DNA of 64,000 nucleotides from Catellatospora sp. KI3 (lineage in GTDB: Bacteria; Actinomycetota; Actinomycetes; Mycobacteriales; Micromonosporaceae). The notes under the pieces were generated by a model. The model saw only the letters and a program-made list of their open reading frames with translations, ran no database searches and was not told where the DNA came from. Shown here piece after piece: positions 17,922 to 26,794 of this stretch (its first letter is position 1; each line of letters starts with the position of its first letter). Both the position numbers and the translations under genes were made by a program. Location: contig NZ_JASAMB010000002.1 in the NCBI RefSeq assembly GCF_029948125.1, forward strand, positions 388,479 to 452,478, read 5' to 3'.

Positions 17922-18803
17922 TCAGCCGTTCGTGCGGTCGATGACGAAGTCCGGGTACGGGTGCCGCCCGCGCCGGTCGCCGACTTCCGCCACCGCCCGC
18001 TGCAGCTGCCGCAGCTGCTCGACCGTCAGCTCCAGCGGCGGCTCGTCCGGCTGGTAGCTCCAGCCCACCGGGTAGTCCTGCCCCGGCGTGGTGCTCATCT
18101 CGATGTGGCAGCCCAGCACGTGCGTGACCGGCCGCCGTCCGGCGAACTCCACCAGCCGGTCGATGCTGCGCCCGAAGGCGGCCCAGTCGTTCACGTACAG
18201 CCGTCCGGGGTAGACGGTGTCGCCGGTGAGCAGGAAGCCGGTGTGCGGGTCGTAGAAGCTGACCGAGGCGTCGTGGTGGCCGGGGATGGCCAGGCACTCC
18301 AGCACCCGGCCGCCGAGGTCGACCAGGGCGGTGCGGTCGGGGTCGGCGTCGAAGCCGAAGAAGGCGTACGCCGGTTCGCGCTTCGCGCCGATCAGCTCGG
18401 TGTCGGGCCGGTCGGCGAACTGGCCGTCCCCGGCGGTGTGGTCGCCGTGGGAGTGGGTGTGCAGGACCAGCAGCCGGTAGCCGGGGCGCGGGTGCCGGGC
18501 CAGCCAGTCGGCGATCAGCCCGTCGACGACGGTGCGCAGCGGCATGTGCGCCGGGTCCGCGGTGGCGCCGGTGTCGATCAGCACCGCCCGGTCGGCGCCG
18601 AACAGCAGGAACAGGAACGGCGCCTCGTAGTGCACCGCCTTGTTCTGGCGCAGCAGGTAGGTGTGCTCGTCGTGCGCGTACACCTGGAGGTCGGGGTCGG
18701 TGTTGTACTTGGCCGCCGGCGAGCCGTGGATCCAAGCCACGTCCAGCGGCCGGGCGGCGGGCGGACGCGTGGCGAACGCGATGGGCTCGACCTGCTCGGA
18801 CAT
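17922..18803 (-). CDS. Metallo-beta-lactamase-fold hydrolase
   Basis: This 293-aa protein has the zinc-binding motif HTHSHGDH in its middle, GTGDTV-like and HH segments downstream (IPGHHDASVSFYD, LTGDTVYPGRLYVND), and the usual beta-lactamase-fold order. Substrate is unknown; hydrolase of a thioester, lactone or phosphodiester are all possible. ATG 18803 is chosen over an upstream in-frame start because GAGGAG lies 9 nt before it. It is divergent from the ABC exporter gene with 132 bp between. Confidence 0.85.
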   Translation of the reverse strand: MSEQVEPIAFATRPPAARPLDVAWIHGSPAAKYNTDPDLQVYAHDEHTYLLRQNKAVHYEAPFLFLLFGADRAVLIDTGATADPAHMPLRTVVDGLIADWLARHPRPGYRLLVLHTHSHGDHTAGDGQFADRPDTELIGAKREPAYAFFGFDADPDRTALVDLGGRVLECLAIPGHHDASVSFYDPHTGFLLTGDTVYPGRLYVNDWAAFGRSIDRLVEFAGRRPVTHVLGCHIEMSTTPGQDYPVGWSYQPDEPPLELTVEQLRQLQRAVAEVGDRRGRHPYPDFVIDRTNG

Positions 18804-18935
18804 GCGCGACGCTCCTCGTGACCCCGGCCGTGGATGATCATTCACCACTCTACCGGCTGACGTCGATCGAAATCGCTCGTTGCGCGGCGGTCCCGCGCGA
18901 AAGACTGATACCTCACCGACCAGGGAGGACACCAC

Positions 18936-20861
18936 GTGACCGCGACCGCCACCGGCGCCACCACCTCGACCGAGGACCCCGACTCAGCCCCGCCCGCGTA
19001 CGAGCCCGCGCTGCCCGAACTGCGGGCCATGTGGTGGGAGACCGGCATGCGCGCCCGCGCCGACGCGGGCCTGTTCGCCGTCTTCACCGAACTGCCCCGG
19101 CTGGTCTCCACCGCCGTGGGCATCAGCTGGAACGCCGACCGGACCCGCACCGTCGTCGTCGGCGCGGCCACCGTCGCCGCGGGTGCGATGGCCACGTTCG
19201 GGCTGCTGGCGACGCAGCGGGTCCTGGTCGGACTGTTCTCGGCCGGGCCGACGCCCGACCGGGTCAGCGCCGCGCTGCCCGCGCTGATCGCGCTGGCGCT
19301 GGCGACCGCGGCCCGCGCCGGGCTCGGCATCGCCAGCGGGTACGCCCAGAACGGGCTCACGCCCCGGGTGGACCGGGTGGTGGAGCGCAAGCTCTTCGAG
19401 ACCACCACCGCGGTCCGCCTGGACGCGTTCGACCAGGACGCCTTCGCCGACGACGTCGAGCGCGCCAGCCGGGGCACCGACGCCGCGATGGGCCTGGTGC
19501 AGGGCACCATGAACCTGCTCGCGGGCGTGGTGTCGCTGCTTGCCGTCACGGTCGCCGTGATCCTGATCCACCCGCTGCTGCTGCTCGCGCTGCTGGTGGC
19601 CACGGTGCCCAACGCGTGGGCCGCGCTCAAGGCCGGCCACCAGCGCTACCAGACGTACGTGGCGGGCTCGGTGCGCCGCCGGCGGCTGTGGATCCTGCAC
19701 CGGCTGATGGCGGACCGGCAGACCGCCGCCGAGCTGCGCAGCTACGACCTGCGCCAGTTCCTGCTCGGCCAGTACGACCAGGTGATGGAGGTGGAGACCC
19801 GGATCCAGCTCGACCTGGCCCGCAAGGTCACCACCACCACGACCGTCGGCTCGCTGATCGGCGGCGTCGCCAGCGGCGCCGTGTACGCGCTGCTCGGCTG
19901 GCTGCTGCTGAACGGCTCGATCCCGCTGGCGGCCGCGGCGACCTGCGTGGTGGCGCTCCAGGCGGCGTCCCGGGCGCTGTCGACGGTCACCATCCACGTG
20001 GACCGGCTCTACACCGACGGGCGGCACTTCGGCGACTACACCGCGCTGCTGCGCCGCGCCGCCGACCACCTGCCCGACACCTCCGGCACGGTCGCGCCGC
20101 CGCCGCTGCGGGAGCTGCGCGCCGAGGCGGTCAGCCTGGTCTACCCCGACCGCGAGACCCGCGCCGTGGACGCGGTCTCGCTGGAGATCAAGGCAGGTCA
20201 GACGGTGGCGTTCGTGGGGGAGAACGGATCGGGCAAGTCCACCCTCGCCGCCATGATCGCCGGACTCCGCGTCCCGAGCGGCGGCGTGCTCACCTGGAAC
20301 GGGGTCCCGCTCGGCGAGCTGGATGCGGCCGCGCTGCGCGGCCGGATCGCCGTCGTCACCCAGGACTACCACAAGTGGCCGTTCACGGCGGCCACCAACA
20401 TCGCCCTCGGCGACATCGCCGGGCTGCCGAAGCGGGCCCGCATCGAGTCGGCGGCCGCGCGCGCCGCGGCCCACGAGATGATCGTGGCGCTGCCGAACGG
20501 GTACGAGACGCTGCTGGACCGCACCTTCGCCCAGGGCCAGGACCTGTCCGGCGGCCAGTGGCAGCGGATCACCGCCGCCCGCGGCTTCCTCCGCGACGCC
20601 GAACTGCTGATCATGGACGAGCCGTCCTCCGCGCTGGACCCCCGGGCCGAGGACGCCCTGTTCCAGGCCCTGCGCGACCGCCAGGGCCGGCGCACCACCA
20701 TCCTGATCACGCACCGCCTGGCCAACGTCCGCCACGCCGACCGCATCTTCGTCATGCACGAGGGCGTCCTGATCGAGTCCGGCACCCACGCCGAACTCAT
20801 GGCCGCCCCCGCCCGCTACGCCGACCTCTTCACCCTCCAGGCCGCCGGTTACCAGGCCTGA
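18936..20861 (+). CDS. ABC transporter, fused membrane and ATP-binding domains
   Basis: This 641-aa half-transporter has an N-terminal membrane domain with about six helices (roughly 70-350) and a C-terminal nucleotide-binding domain. The latter has Walker A GENGSGKST (about 427), signature LSGGQWQR, Walker B LLIMDEPSSALD and the H-loop ITHRLANVRHAD. This is exporter-type (ABCB/MsbA-like) architecture, acting as a homodimer or with a partner. It starts at GTG with an AGGGAGGA Shine-Dalgarno. No dedicated substrate gene is adjacent, so the cargo is unknown. Confidence 0.9.
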   Translation: MTATATGATTSTEDPDSAPPAYEPALPELRAMWWETGMRARADAGLFAVFTELPRLVSTAVGISWNADRTRTVVVGAATVAAGAMATFGLLATQRVLVGLFSAGPTPDRVSAALPALIALALATAARAGLGIASGYAQNGLTPRVDRVVERKLFETTTAVRLDAFDQDAFADDVERASRGTDAAMGLVQGTMNLLAGVVSLLAVTVAVILIHPLLLLALLVATVPNAWAALKAGHQRYQTYVAGSVRRRRLWILHRLMADRQTAAELRSYDLRQFLLGQYDQVMEVETRIQLDLARKVTTTTTVGSLIGGVASGAVYALLGWLLLNGSIPLAAAATCVVALQAASRALSTVTIHVDRLYTDGRHFGDYTALLRRAADHLPDTSGTVAPPPLRELRAEAVSLVYPDRETRAVDAVSLEIKAGQTVAFVGENGSGKSTLAAMIAGLRVPSGGVLTWNGVPLGELDAAALRGRIAVVTQDYHKWPFTAATNIALGDIAGLPKRARIESAAARAAAHEMIVALPNGYETLLDRTFAQGQDLSGGQWQRITAARGFLRDAELLIMDEPSSALDPRAEDALFQALRDRQGRRTTILITHRLANVRHADRIFVMHEGVLIESGTHAELMAAPARYADLFTLQAAGYQA

Positions 20862-20880
20862 CCCCCTCGGCGAGCCGACG

Positions 20881-20934
20881 GTTCCGGGGAGAGCGCGCGA
20901 ATTTCGAGTTCGATTCCCGCACTCTCCCCGGAAC
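20881..20934. repeat. Palindromic repeat B2 (variant)
   Basis: The arms GTTCCGGGGAGAG and CTCTCCCCGGAAC pair perfectly. Compared with the other B copies (GTTTCGGGGAAA), two positions are changed on both arms so that pairing is kept. It separates the convergent ABC transporter and Dps genes. Confidence 0.82.
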
Positions 20935-20957
20935 TGCACGACTGGGCACGGCGCGCG

Positions 20958-21548
20958 TCAGGCCTCCGTGAGCGGGGTGTCGACGAGGTGCTCGGCCAGG
21001 AACCAGGCCTGCATCTCGCCGGTGCGGATGACGTCGGAGACCAGCAGGTCGTTGGTGCCGTCGTCGCCCATCTCGGCGGCGCGCGAGGCGGCGTCGTGCG
21101 CGGCGATCAGGATCGACTCGTGCGCCTCCAGCAGCCGGGAGATCATCGCCGGGACCTCCTCGACCCCGTCCGGCGGCCGCTTGATCACGGTGATCTCCGC
21201 GATGTGGCGCGGGTCGCCGATGGCGACGCCGCCGAGGCTCTGGATGCGCTCGGCGATGGTGTCGATCAGCTCCAGCTGCTCGCCCGCGTGCTTGTCCAGC
21301 AGCAGGTGGAGCTGGTAGAAGGTCGGGCCGCGCATGAGCCAGTGGTGCTTCTTGTAGAGGCTGTAGAGGATCTGGCTGTCGGCCAGCGTCTGGTTGAGCC
21401 GCTCGCAGGAGTACATCCGGGCGTCGTGGGACAGCCCGACCGGAAGCTGGCGCACGGTCCCGAACTCCTGGATCTGCACCCCCTTCTGGTGCAGGTTCGG
21501 CTGGCTGCCGCCCCGGGCGGAGCTCTTGGCCGGAGTCTTCGAAACCAT
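20958..21548 (-). CDS. dps: Dps-family ferritin-like DNA-protection protein
   Basis: This 196-aa four-helix bundle protein forms dodecamers that oxidise and store iron and may bind DNA under stress. All five inter-subunit ferroxidase residues fit the E. coli spacing: H69, H81, D85, D96 and E100. The N-terminal tail of about 20 residues contains Lys and Arg, which could contact DNA. GAAGGAG lies 7 nt before the ATG. The neighbouring TspO gene is on the same strand, 59 bp upstream, and may be cotranscribed. Confidence 0.92.
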   Translation of the reverse strand: MVSKTPAKSSARGGSQPNLHQKGVQIQEFGTVRQLPVGLSHDARMYSCERLNQTLADSQILYSLYKKHHWLMRGPTFYQLHLLLDKHAGEQLELIDTIAERIQSLGGVAIGDPRHIAEITVIKRPPDGVEEVPAMISRLLEAHESILIAAHDAASRAAEMGDDGTNDLLVSDVIRTGEMQAWFLAEHLVDTPLTEA

Positions 21549-21607
21549 CGAACGTCTCCTTCACCTCGTCGGACGGCAGCGGCGTGCCGTGTCCGAGTCA
21601 ACCAGAG

Positions 21608-22099
21608 TCAGCCCTGGTTGAGCTGCCAGATGCTGAAGTTGAGGGCCGTCGCGAAGCTCACCCACAGCCAGTACGGCACCAGCAGCCAGGTGGCCGGGGC
21701 GGAGACCTTCCGGAAGGCCAGCACGGTCGCGCCGATGGCCAGCCACAGCGCCACGATGTCGACCAGCGCGGCACCGCGCTGCCCCGCGCCGAAGAACAGC
21801 GGGGTCCAGACCGCGTTGAGCACCAGCTGCACCGCGTACGGCACCAGCTGCGGTCCCCAGCCCACCGCCCGCCAGACCAGCCAGCCGGACAGCGCGATCA
21901 TCGCGTAGAGCACCGTCCAGACGGGGCCGAACAGCCACGACGGCGGCGCCCAGCCGGGCCGGGCCAGGGCCGCGTAGTCGTCGGCGGGCTGGGCCACGGC
22001 CAGTCCGCCGACCACCGCGACCACGGTCACCGCGGCGGCGAACCCCGCCAGGACCCACCACTGCCGCGCCGGCGGCTGCCGTACCAGGTTCTCTGTCAT
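21608..22099 (-). CDS. TspO/MBR family membrane protein
   Basis: This 163-aa protein has five predicted membrane helices and the tryptophan-rich family stretch PGWAPPSWLFGPVWTVLY. TspO proteins bind porphyrins and cholesterol-like ligands and are linked to stress and tetrapyrrole handling. ATG 22099 gives the normal family length; the same frame is open further upstream, antisense to the next gene. It is divergent from the glyoxalase-like gene. Confidence 0.92.
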   Translation of the reverse strand: MTENLVRQPPARQWWVLAGFAAAVTVVAVVGGLAVAQPADDYAALARPGWAPPSWLFGPVWTVLYAMIALSGWLVWRAVGWGPQLVPYAVQLVLNAVWTPLFFGAGQRGAALVDIVALWLAIGATVLAFRKVSAPATWLLVPYWLWVSFATALNFSIWQLNQG

Positions 22100-22119
22100 A
22101 CCTGTGGCATATCCGAGAT

Positions 22120-22187
22120 CCGCGTTAGGGAAACGCGGTTTCCACAAATGCGTCGATTCGCCCCGCCGATTTTCGCCGATGGCGGGG
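22120..22187. promoter_or_regulatory. Two hairpins in the divergent tspO/VOC intergenic region
   Basis: CCGCGTT and AACGCGG (22120-22138) form a 7-bp stem. CCCCGCC and GGCGGGG (22161-22187) form another with a 13-nt loop. They may be operators shared by the two divergent genes, but nothing identifies the regulator. Confidence 0.3.
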
Positions 22188-22219
22188 CACCCGCTCGGCC
22201 CTCGGGCGACGATGGCCGC

Positions 22220-22987
22220 ATGAGGTACGCACAGGGCACGCCCAACTGGGTCGATCTGGGCAGCACCGACGTCGACGGCTCGGCCGCCTTCTACGGCCGC
22301 CTGTTCGGCTGGACCGCCGACGAGCTGGGCCCGCAGGCGGGCGGTTACCGGATCTTCCGCAAGGACGGCAGGCAGGTCGCCGGGCTCGGCCCGGCCACCG
22401 ACCCCGAGCGGGGCTCGTCCTGGTCGACGTACTTCGCCACCGGCGACCTCGACGACGTCGCCCGCAAGGTGGAGGAGCACGGCGGCCGGGTGGTGGCCCC
22501 GGCGATGGACGTGATGGACCAGGGTCGGATGGCGGTCTTCCTGGACCCGACCGGCGCCTTCTTCAGCGGCTGGCAGCCGGCCCGGCACGAGGGGTTCGAG
22601 CTGGCCAACGAGCCCGGCAGCGTCGCCTGGAGCGAGCTGATGACCTCCGACCTCGACGCGAGCAAGGTGTTCTACCAGGAGGTGTTCGGCCTCGACGAGC
22701 GCGACGTGTCGATGGCCGAGGGGATGACGTACACGCTGCTGGAGGTGGGCGGACGCGCCGTGGCCGGGGCGATGCCGATCGATCCGGCGTGGCGGCCGAT
22801 GTCCTCGCACTGGTCGGTCTACTTCGAGGTGGACGACTGCGACTCGTCGTTCGCGCAGGCGCTGGAGCTGGGCGCGAACAAGGTCATGCCGCCGGAGAAC
22901 TCGCCCGCCGGCCGGTTCGCGATCCTGAGCGACCCGCAGGGGGCCGGGTTCTCGATCATCCGCAGCAACCCGGACTTCAGCATCTGA
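22220..22987 (+). CDS. Two-domain VOC (glyoxalase/bleomycin-resistance-like) protein
   Basis: This 255-aa protein contains two tandem vicinal-oxygen-chelate domains (about 5-118 and 128-250), each with the beta-alpha-beta-beta-beta pattern (WVDLGSTDVDGSAAFYGRLFGW and WSELMTSDLDASKVFYQEVFG). Such proteins act as dioxygenases, isomerases or antibiotic-binding proteins; the specific role is not deducible. ATG 22220 gives the normal N-terminus. It is followed by an epimerase gene 68 bp downstream on the same strand. Confidence 0.88.
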   Translation: MRYAQGTPNWVDLGSTDVDGSAAFYGRLFGWTADELGPQAGGYRIFRKDGRQVAGLGPATDPERGSSWSTYFATGDLDDVARKVEEHGGRVVAPAMDVMDQGRMAVFLDPTGAFFSGWQPARHEGFELANEPGSVAWSELMTSDLDASKVFYQEVFGLDERDVSMAEGMTYTLLEVGGRAVAGAMPIDPAWRPMSSHWSVYFEVDDCDSSFAQALELGANKVMPPENSPAGRFAILSDPQGAGFSIIRSNPDFSI

Positions 22988-23055
22988 GCCGCGCTCGGTA
23001 CGTTGATCCCGGTCGGGCAGGCCCGGCCGTCGGGTCGAACGAGGGTGCGGGCGCG

Positions 23056-23901
23056 ATGACGCTGGTGGCGGTGACCGGGGGCAGCGGCAAGCTGGGCCGG
23101 GCGGTGGTGCGCGAGTTGCTGGCGCACGGGTACGACGTGGTGAACCTGGACCTGGCCGCCCCGCGGGAGCAGCTCTGCCCGTACACCCGGATCGACTTCA
23201 CCGACTACGGGCAGGCGGTCGAGGCGTTCACCGCGATCGACAGCCGCTACCGCCGGGTCGACGCGGTGGTGCACCTGGCCGCGATCCCCGGGCCGGGCGT
23301 CACCGGCAACGCGGCGACCTTCGCCAACAACGTGACGGTCAGCTACAACGTGTTCGCCGCAGCGCGTGCCGCGGGCATCCGCAACGTCGTCTGGGCGTCC
23401 AGCGAGACGCTGCTCGGGCTGCCGTTCGACACCCCGCCGCCGTACCTGCCCGTGGACGAGGAGTACGAGACCCGCCCGGAGACGGCGTACGCGCTGGCCA
23501 AGCGGCTCGACGAGGAGATGGCGGCCCAGTTCTGCCGCTGGGAGCCCGAGCTGAAGATGATCGGGCTGCGCTTCTCCAACGTGATGGAGCCCGGCGACTA
23601 CGCCGCCTTCCCGTCCTACCAGGACGATCCGAAGCTGCGCAGCTGGAACCTGTGGTCCTACATCGACTGCCGCGACGGGGCGCGGGCGGCCCGGCTGGCG
23701 CTGGAGTACCAGGTGCCGGGGCTGGAGGTGTTCATCATCGCCAACGCGGACTCGGTGATGCACCGGCCGTCGGCGGAGCTGGCGGGGGAGCTGTTCCCGC
23801 AGGTGCCGTGGAAGCGGCCGGTCGCGGGGAACGAGACGCTGCTCTCCATCGACAAGGCGCGCCGCCTGCTGGGCTACGAACCCCGCTACGGCTGGCGTTG
23901 A
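23056..23901 (+). CDS. NAD-dependent epimerase/dehydratase (extended SDR)
   Basis: This 281-aa extended short-chain dehydrogenase has the nucleotide loop GGSGKLG (residues 8-14) and a C-terminal substrate-binding region. The active site is atypical for YxxxK: YALAKRL contains the Tyr and Lys. It resembles uronate dehydrogenase-like and sugar epimerase families. Substrate is unknown. The ATG follows a GAGGGTGCGGGCGCG stretch that provides a weak ribosome site. Confidence 0.85.
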   Translation: MTLVAVTGGSGKLGRAVVRELLAHGYDVVNLDLAAPREQLCPYTRIDFTDYGQAVEAFTAIDSRYRRVDAVVHLAAIPGPGVTGNAATFANNVTVSYNVFAAARAAGIRNVVWASSETLLGLPFDTPPPYLPVDEEYETRPETAYALAKRLDEEMAAQFCRWEPELKMIGLRFSNVMEPGDYAAFPSYQDDPKLRSWNLWSYIDCRDGARAARLALEYQVPGLEVFIIANADSVMHRPSAELAGELFPQVPWKRPVAGNETLLSIDKARRLLGYEPRYGWR

Positions 23902-24031
23902 CCCGATCCGTCGTGATGCGACACATTCGCCCAGCTCGCACGCATGCCGATGCCCGAATCTGGAAGGAAGACTAACTGTAAGGACTCTTGACTGATCGTT
24001 GCCGCCGGGAGAAGGTCACCGGGAGGCAACG

Positions 24032-25459
24032 ATGGGAGTTCATATGTTCCGTACTCTGCACCGTCCGGGGCTCGTCGGGGCGCTCGCCCTCACCCTGGGG
24101 GCTGGCCTGATGGCGGCCGTGCCCGCGCAGGCGGCCGGCACCACCGCGGCCGACAAGGCGCCGAAGAAGGTCATCTCGGCGTACTTCGCCGACTGGGACG
24201 TCTACGGCCGGGGCTACTTCGTCAAGGACATCCCCGCCGACAAGCTCAACGTCATCCAGTACGCGTTCGGCGTGCCGACGTTCGACCAGGCCACCGGCGC
24301 GGTCGGCTGCGGCGTGCTCGACCCGTGGGCCGACTTCCAGCAGGTCTACTGGGGCCCGGAGAACACCGTGGACGGGGTCGCCGACAGCTACCCCGACCAG
24401 CGGCTCTACGGCAACTTCAACCAGCTGCGCAAGCTTAAGGCGGCCAACCCGCACCTGAAGATCGAGATCTCGCTGGGCGGCTGGACCAAGTCCACGTGGT
24501 TCTCCTCGGTCGCGGCCACCGCCGAGCGCCGCCAGGCGTTCGTCGCGGCGTGCATCGACACCTTCATCAAGGGCAACCTGCCCACCGGCGGCTGGCCGGA
24601 GAACGCGGGCGGCATCGGCGCGGCCGCGGGCATCTTCGACGGCATCGACCTGGACTGGGAGTACCCGACCCAGAAGGCCGACAGCAACGTCGACTACGGC
24701 CCGGCCGACCGCCGCAACGCGACGCTGCTGGCGCAGGAGTTCCGCCGCCAGCTCGACGCGCAGGGCGCCGCCGACGGCAAGCACTACCTGCTCACGGCCG
24801 CCCTCCCGGCGGCCAAGAGCTCCACGAAGTACTACGAGCTGCGTGAGTTCGCCAAGTCCATGGACTGGGTGAACATCATGACGTACGACTTCAACGTGCC
24901 CGGCGGGTCCGTGGCCGGTCCGAGCACCCTGTTCGGCCGGGACCCGCGCGACCCGAACGCGGACGACCTGACCTGGAACACCACCGGCACGGTCGCGTGG
25001 TACCTGCTCAACGGCGTGCCCGCCAACAAGATCGTGGTCGGCGTGCCCTTCTACGGCGTGCAGTACGTCCGCAACCCCGGCGGCCTGTACGGCCCGTTCG
25101 ACAACGCCGGGCTGGACCCGGAGGCGGCGAACTGGGACGCCAAGCCGCAGCCGTCCTACCACGACCTGGTCGACGTGGCGGGGGTCCTCACCGCCGACGG
25201 CGTCGGGCAGGGCGGGTACACCCGCAAGTGGAACGTGTTCGCGGGTGAGCCGTACCTGGTGAACCCGGCCGCGGTGCACACGCTGGCCGGTCAGTCCGTC
25301 ACCGCGCCCACCACGATCGTCTACTCGGACCCGAAGTCGATCGGCGAGCGCACCGCACTGATCAAGCTGCTGGGCCTGCGCGGCGCCATGGCGTGGGAGC
25401 TCAGCCAGGACTCGAACGACCACGCGCTGATCAGCGCGCTGGGCCCGGTCCTGAACTGA
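24032..25459 (+). CDS. Secreted GH18 chitinase
   Basis: This 475-aa secreted glycoside hydrolase cuts chitin. A Sec signal peptide occupies about 1-35 (cleavage after AQA). The GH18 barrel follows, with SLGGW (148-151) and the catalytic DGIDLDWE (203-210), where E210 is the proton donor. No carbohydrate-binding module is visible, so it is a catalytic-domain-only form. The ATG at 24032 is preferred over a TTG upstream because GGGAGG lies 6 nt before it; an ATG four codons later is possible. It is convergent with the next gene. Confidence 0.94.
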   Translation: MGVHMFRTLHRPGLVGALALTLGAGLMAAVPAQAAGTTAADKAPKKVISAYFADWDVYGRGYFVKDIPADKLNVIQYAFGVPTFDQATGAVGCGVLDPWADFQQVYWGPENTVDGVADSYPDQRLYGNFNQLRKLKAANPHLKIEISLGGWTKSTWFSSVAATAERRQAFVAACIDTFIKGNLPTGGWPENAGGIGAAAGIFDGIDLDWEYPTQKADSNVDYGPADRRNATLLAQEFRRQLDAQGAADGKHYLLTAALPAAKSSTKYYELREFAKSMDWVNIMTYDFNVPGGSVAGPSTLFGRDPRDPNADDLTWNTTGTVAWYLLNGVPANKIVVGVPFYGVQYVRNPGGLYGPFDNAGLDPEAANWDAKPQPSYHDLVDVAGVLTADGVGQGGYTRKWNVFAGEPYLVNPAAVHTLAGQSVTAPTTIVYSDPKSIGERTALIKLLGLRGAMAWELSQDSNDHALISALGPVLN

Positions 25460-25468
25460 TCCACTCGG

Positions 25469-25507
25469 TCCCGGTCGGCGCGCGTGCCACACGCCCGCCG
25501 ACCGGGA
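25469..25507. terminator. Bidirectional hairpin terminator
   Basis: TCCCGGTCGGCG and CGCCGACCGGGA form a perfect 12-bp stem with a 15-nt loop. It is directly followed by the minus-strand stop codon of the next gene, between convergent genes. Confidence 0.75.
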
Positions 25508-26575
25508 TCACTCGTCCTCGGGCAGCAGCGCCCCGTCCCTCGGGGCGATCGGGGTGGCGATGCGCCACAGCTCCCGGAACCGCGCGATGTTGCGCCGCAC
25601 CTTCGCCTGGTTGGTGACCAGCTGGGTGCTGGCGATGTTGGTGCGGTTGACGTCGTTGACCGGGGCGGACGGCGACGACTGGTAGCTGATGACGTCGTCG
25701 AAGACGATGAAGTCGAAGATCGGCGGGATGAACCCGTTGGCCGAGCGGGTCGGATCCAGCGCCCGGACCTCGATGCTGAGGTCGGTGTGCATCGCCAGCA
25801 CCTGGTGGAACTTCTCGTCGTGCCACAGGCCCGGCCGGTCGAGCACGAACAGCCGGCGCACCCGTACGTTGCGCGCGATCGCCTCCCGCTGCGCCTCCAG
25901 GTAGCGCTGGCCCAGGTCGCTCTGCCACAGGCTGCCGTCGAAGTAGTCCTGACCGCCGACGTCGAGCGTGGTGCTGATCGCGTCGAGGCTCTTGCCCGCG
26001 TGCTTGGTCAGGCCGAGCAGCCAGTCCCGGTCCTCGCCGTCGTAGGTGAGGTCGCTGGAGTCGGCCAGCGTCTGCAGCATCTCCGAGAGGCGCTCGATCT
26101 CGGCCCGCGCTAGGTCGAAGATCAGCGGGGGCTGGGACTTGATCCGGCGGGCGTGCTTGACCAGCGTGGTGATCGCGTCGGTGTTCAGCGCCGCGGCGTC
26201 GACGGCGCCGTAGAGGCGGGTGGCCTCGCTGATCCGCTCGAAGCTGCGGCGCAGGCGCAGCTCGCTGTCGGCCGCGTGCTGGTCGAGGTCGGCCGCCATC
26301 CGGGTCAGCCTGCGGTCCACCTCGCTGGCCACCTTGGCGAGATCCTCCTCCACCTCGTCCTCGACCCGGCCGAGGCGCTTCTCCACGTCGTAGAGGAACT
26401 GGACGACGAAGGCCAGCCCGGCGACGAACAGGGACACGCCGAAGCTGAGCAGCAGCGGCTCGTTCGCCTGCAGCTTCTCGAACGCCAGGCTGGCCAGGAA
26501 CGTGGTCGAGAACAGCGCGAGGCTGATGAGGATCTTGATCGGCATGCGTACGACGGTCTCGCGCGGATGCGCCAT
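25508..26575 (-). CDS. Membrane-anchored coiled-coil protein of unknown function
   Basis: I do not recognise this 355-aa protein. It has two N-terminal membrane helices (about 13-30 and 40-60), then a charged heptad-like stretch (about 62-125) likely to be a coiled coil. A soluble domain follows to the end, containing VRVRRLFVLDRPGLW and IFDFIVFDDVISYQ. The C-terminal part looks like a cytoplasmic regulatory or enzymatic domain seen attached to diverse anchors in actinomycetes, but I cannot name it. GGGAG lies 6 nt before ATG 26575. It is divergent from hrpA, with a 12-bp perfect palindrome between them. Confidence 0.65.
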   Translation of the reverse strand: MAHPRETVVRMPIKILISLALFSTTFLASLAFEKLQANEPLLLSFGVSLFVAGLAFVVQFLYDVEKRLGRVEDEVEEDLAKVASEVDRRLTRMAADLDQHAADSELRLRRSFERISEATRLYGAVDAAALNTDAITTLVKHARRIKSQPPLIFDLARAEIERLSEMLQTLADSSDLTYDGEDRDWLLGLTKHAGKSLDAISTTLDVGGQDYFDGSLWQSDLGQRYLEAQREAIARNVRVRRLFVLDRPGLWHDEKFHQVLAMHTDLSIEVRALDPTRSANGFIPPIFDFIVFDDVISYQSSPSAPVNDVNRTNIASTQLVTNQAKVRRNIARFRELWRIATPIAPRDGALLPEDE

Positions 26576-26630
26576 GCTTCTCCCTGCCACTGGCGTGTCC
26601 GGCCCGGTCGACGCTGCACGCGGGCTCAAG

Positions 26631-26642
26631 TCAATCGATTGA
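26631..26642. promoter_or_regulatory. Perfect 12-bp palindrome TCAATCGATTGA
   Basis: TCAATCGATTGA is fully self-complementary and AT-rich in a GC-rich intergenic region. It lies 56 bp upstream of the coiled-coil membrane protein start. It is a candidate operator for a dimeric regulator, and the regulator is not evident. Confidence 0.4.
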
Positions 26643-26794
26643 TTGCACTCCATCGTGTCGGTCGCTGGCAAGGTTTCCGGACCTGAAACCAACCGAACGT
26701 TCACGTGAGGACACTCAACGTAGCCAGGTGGCCGACGGGAGGCGGAAAACCGCTGGTCGGTCTGCCCGGGTGACGGCATATCCTTGCGGGCGTC

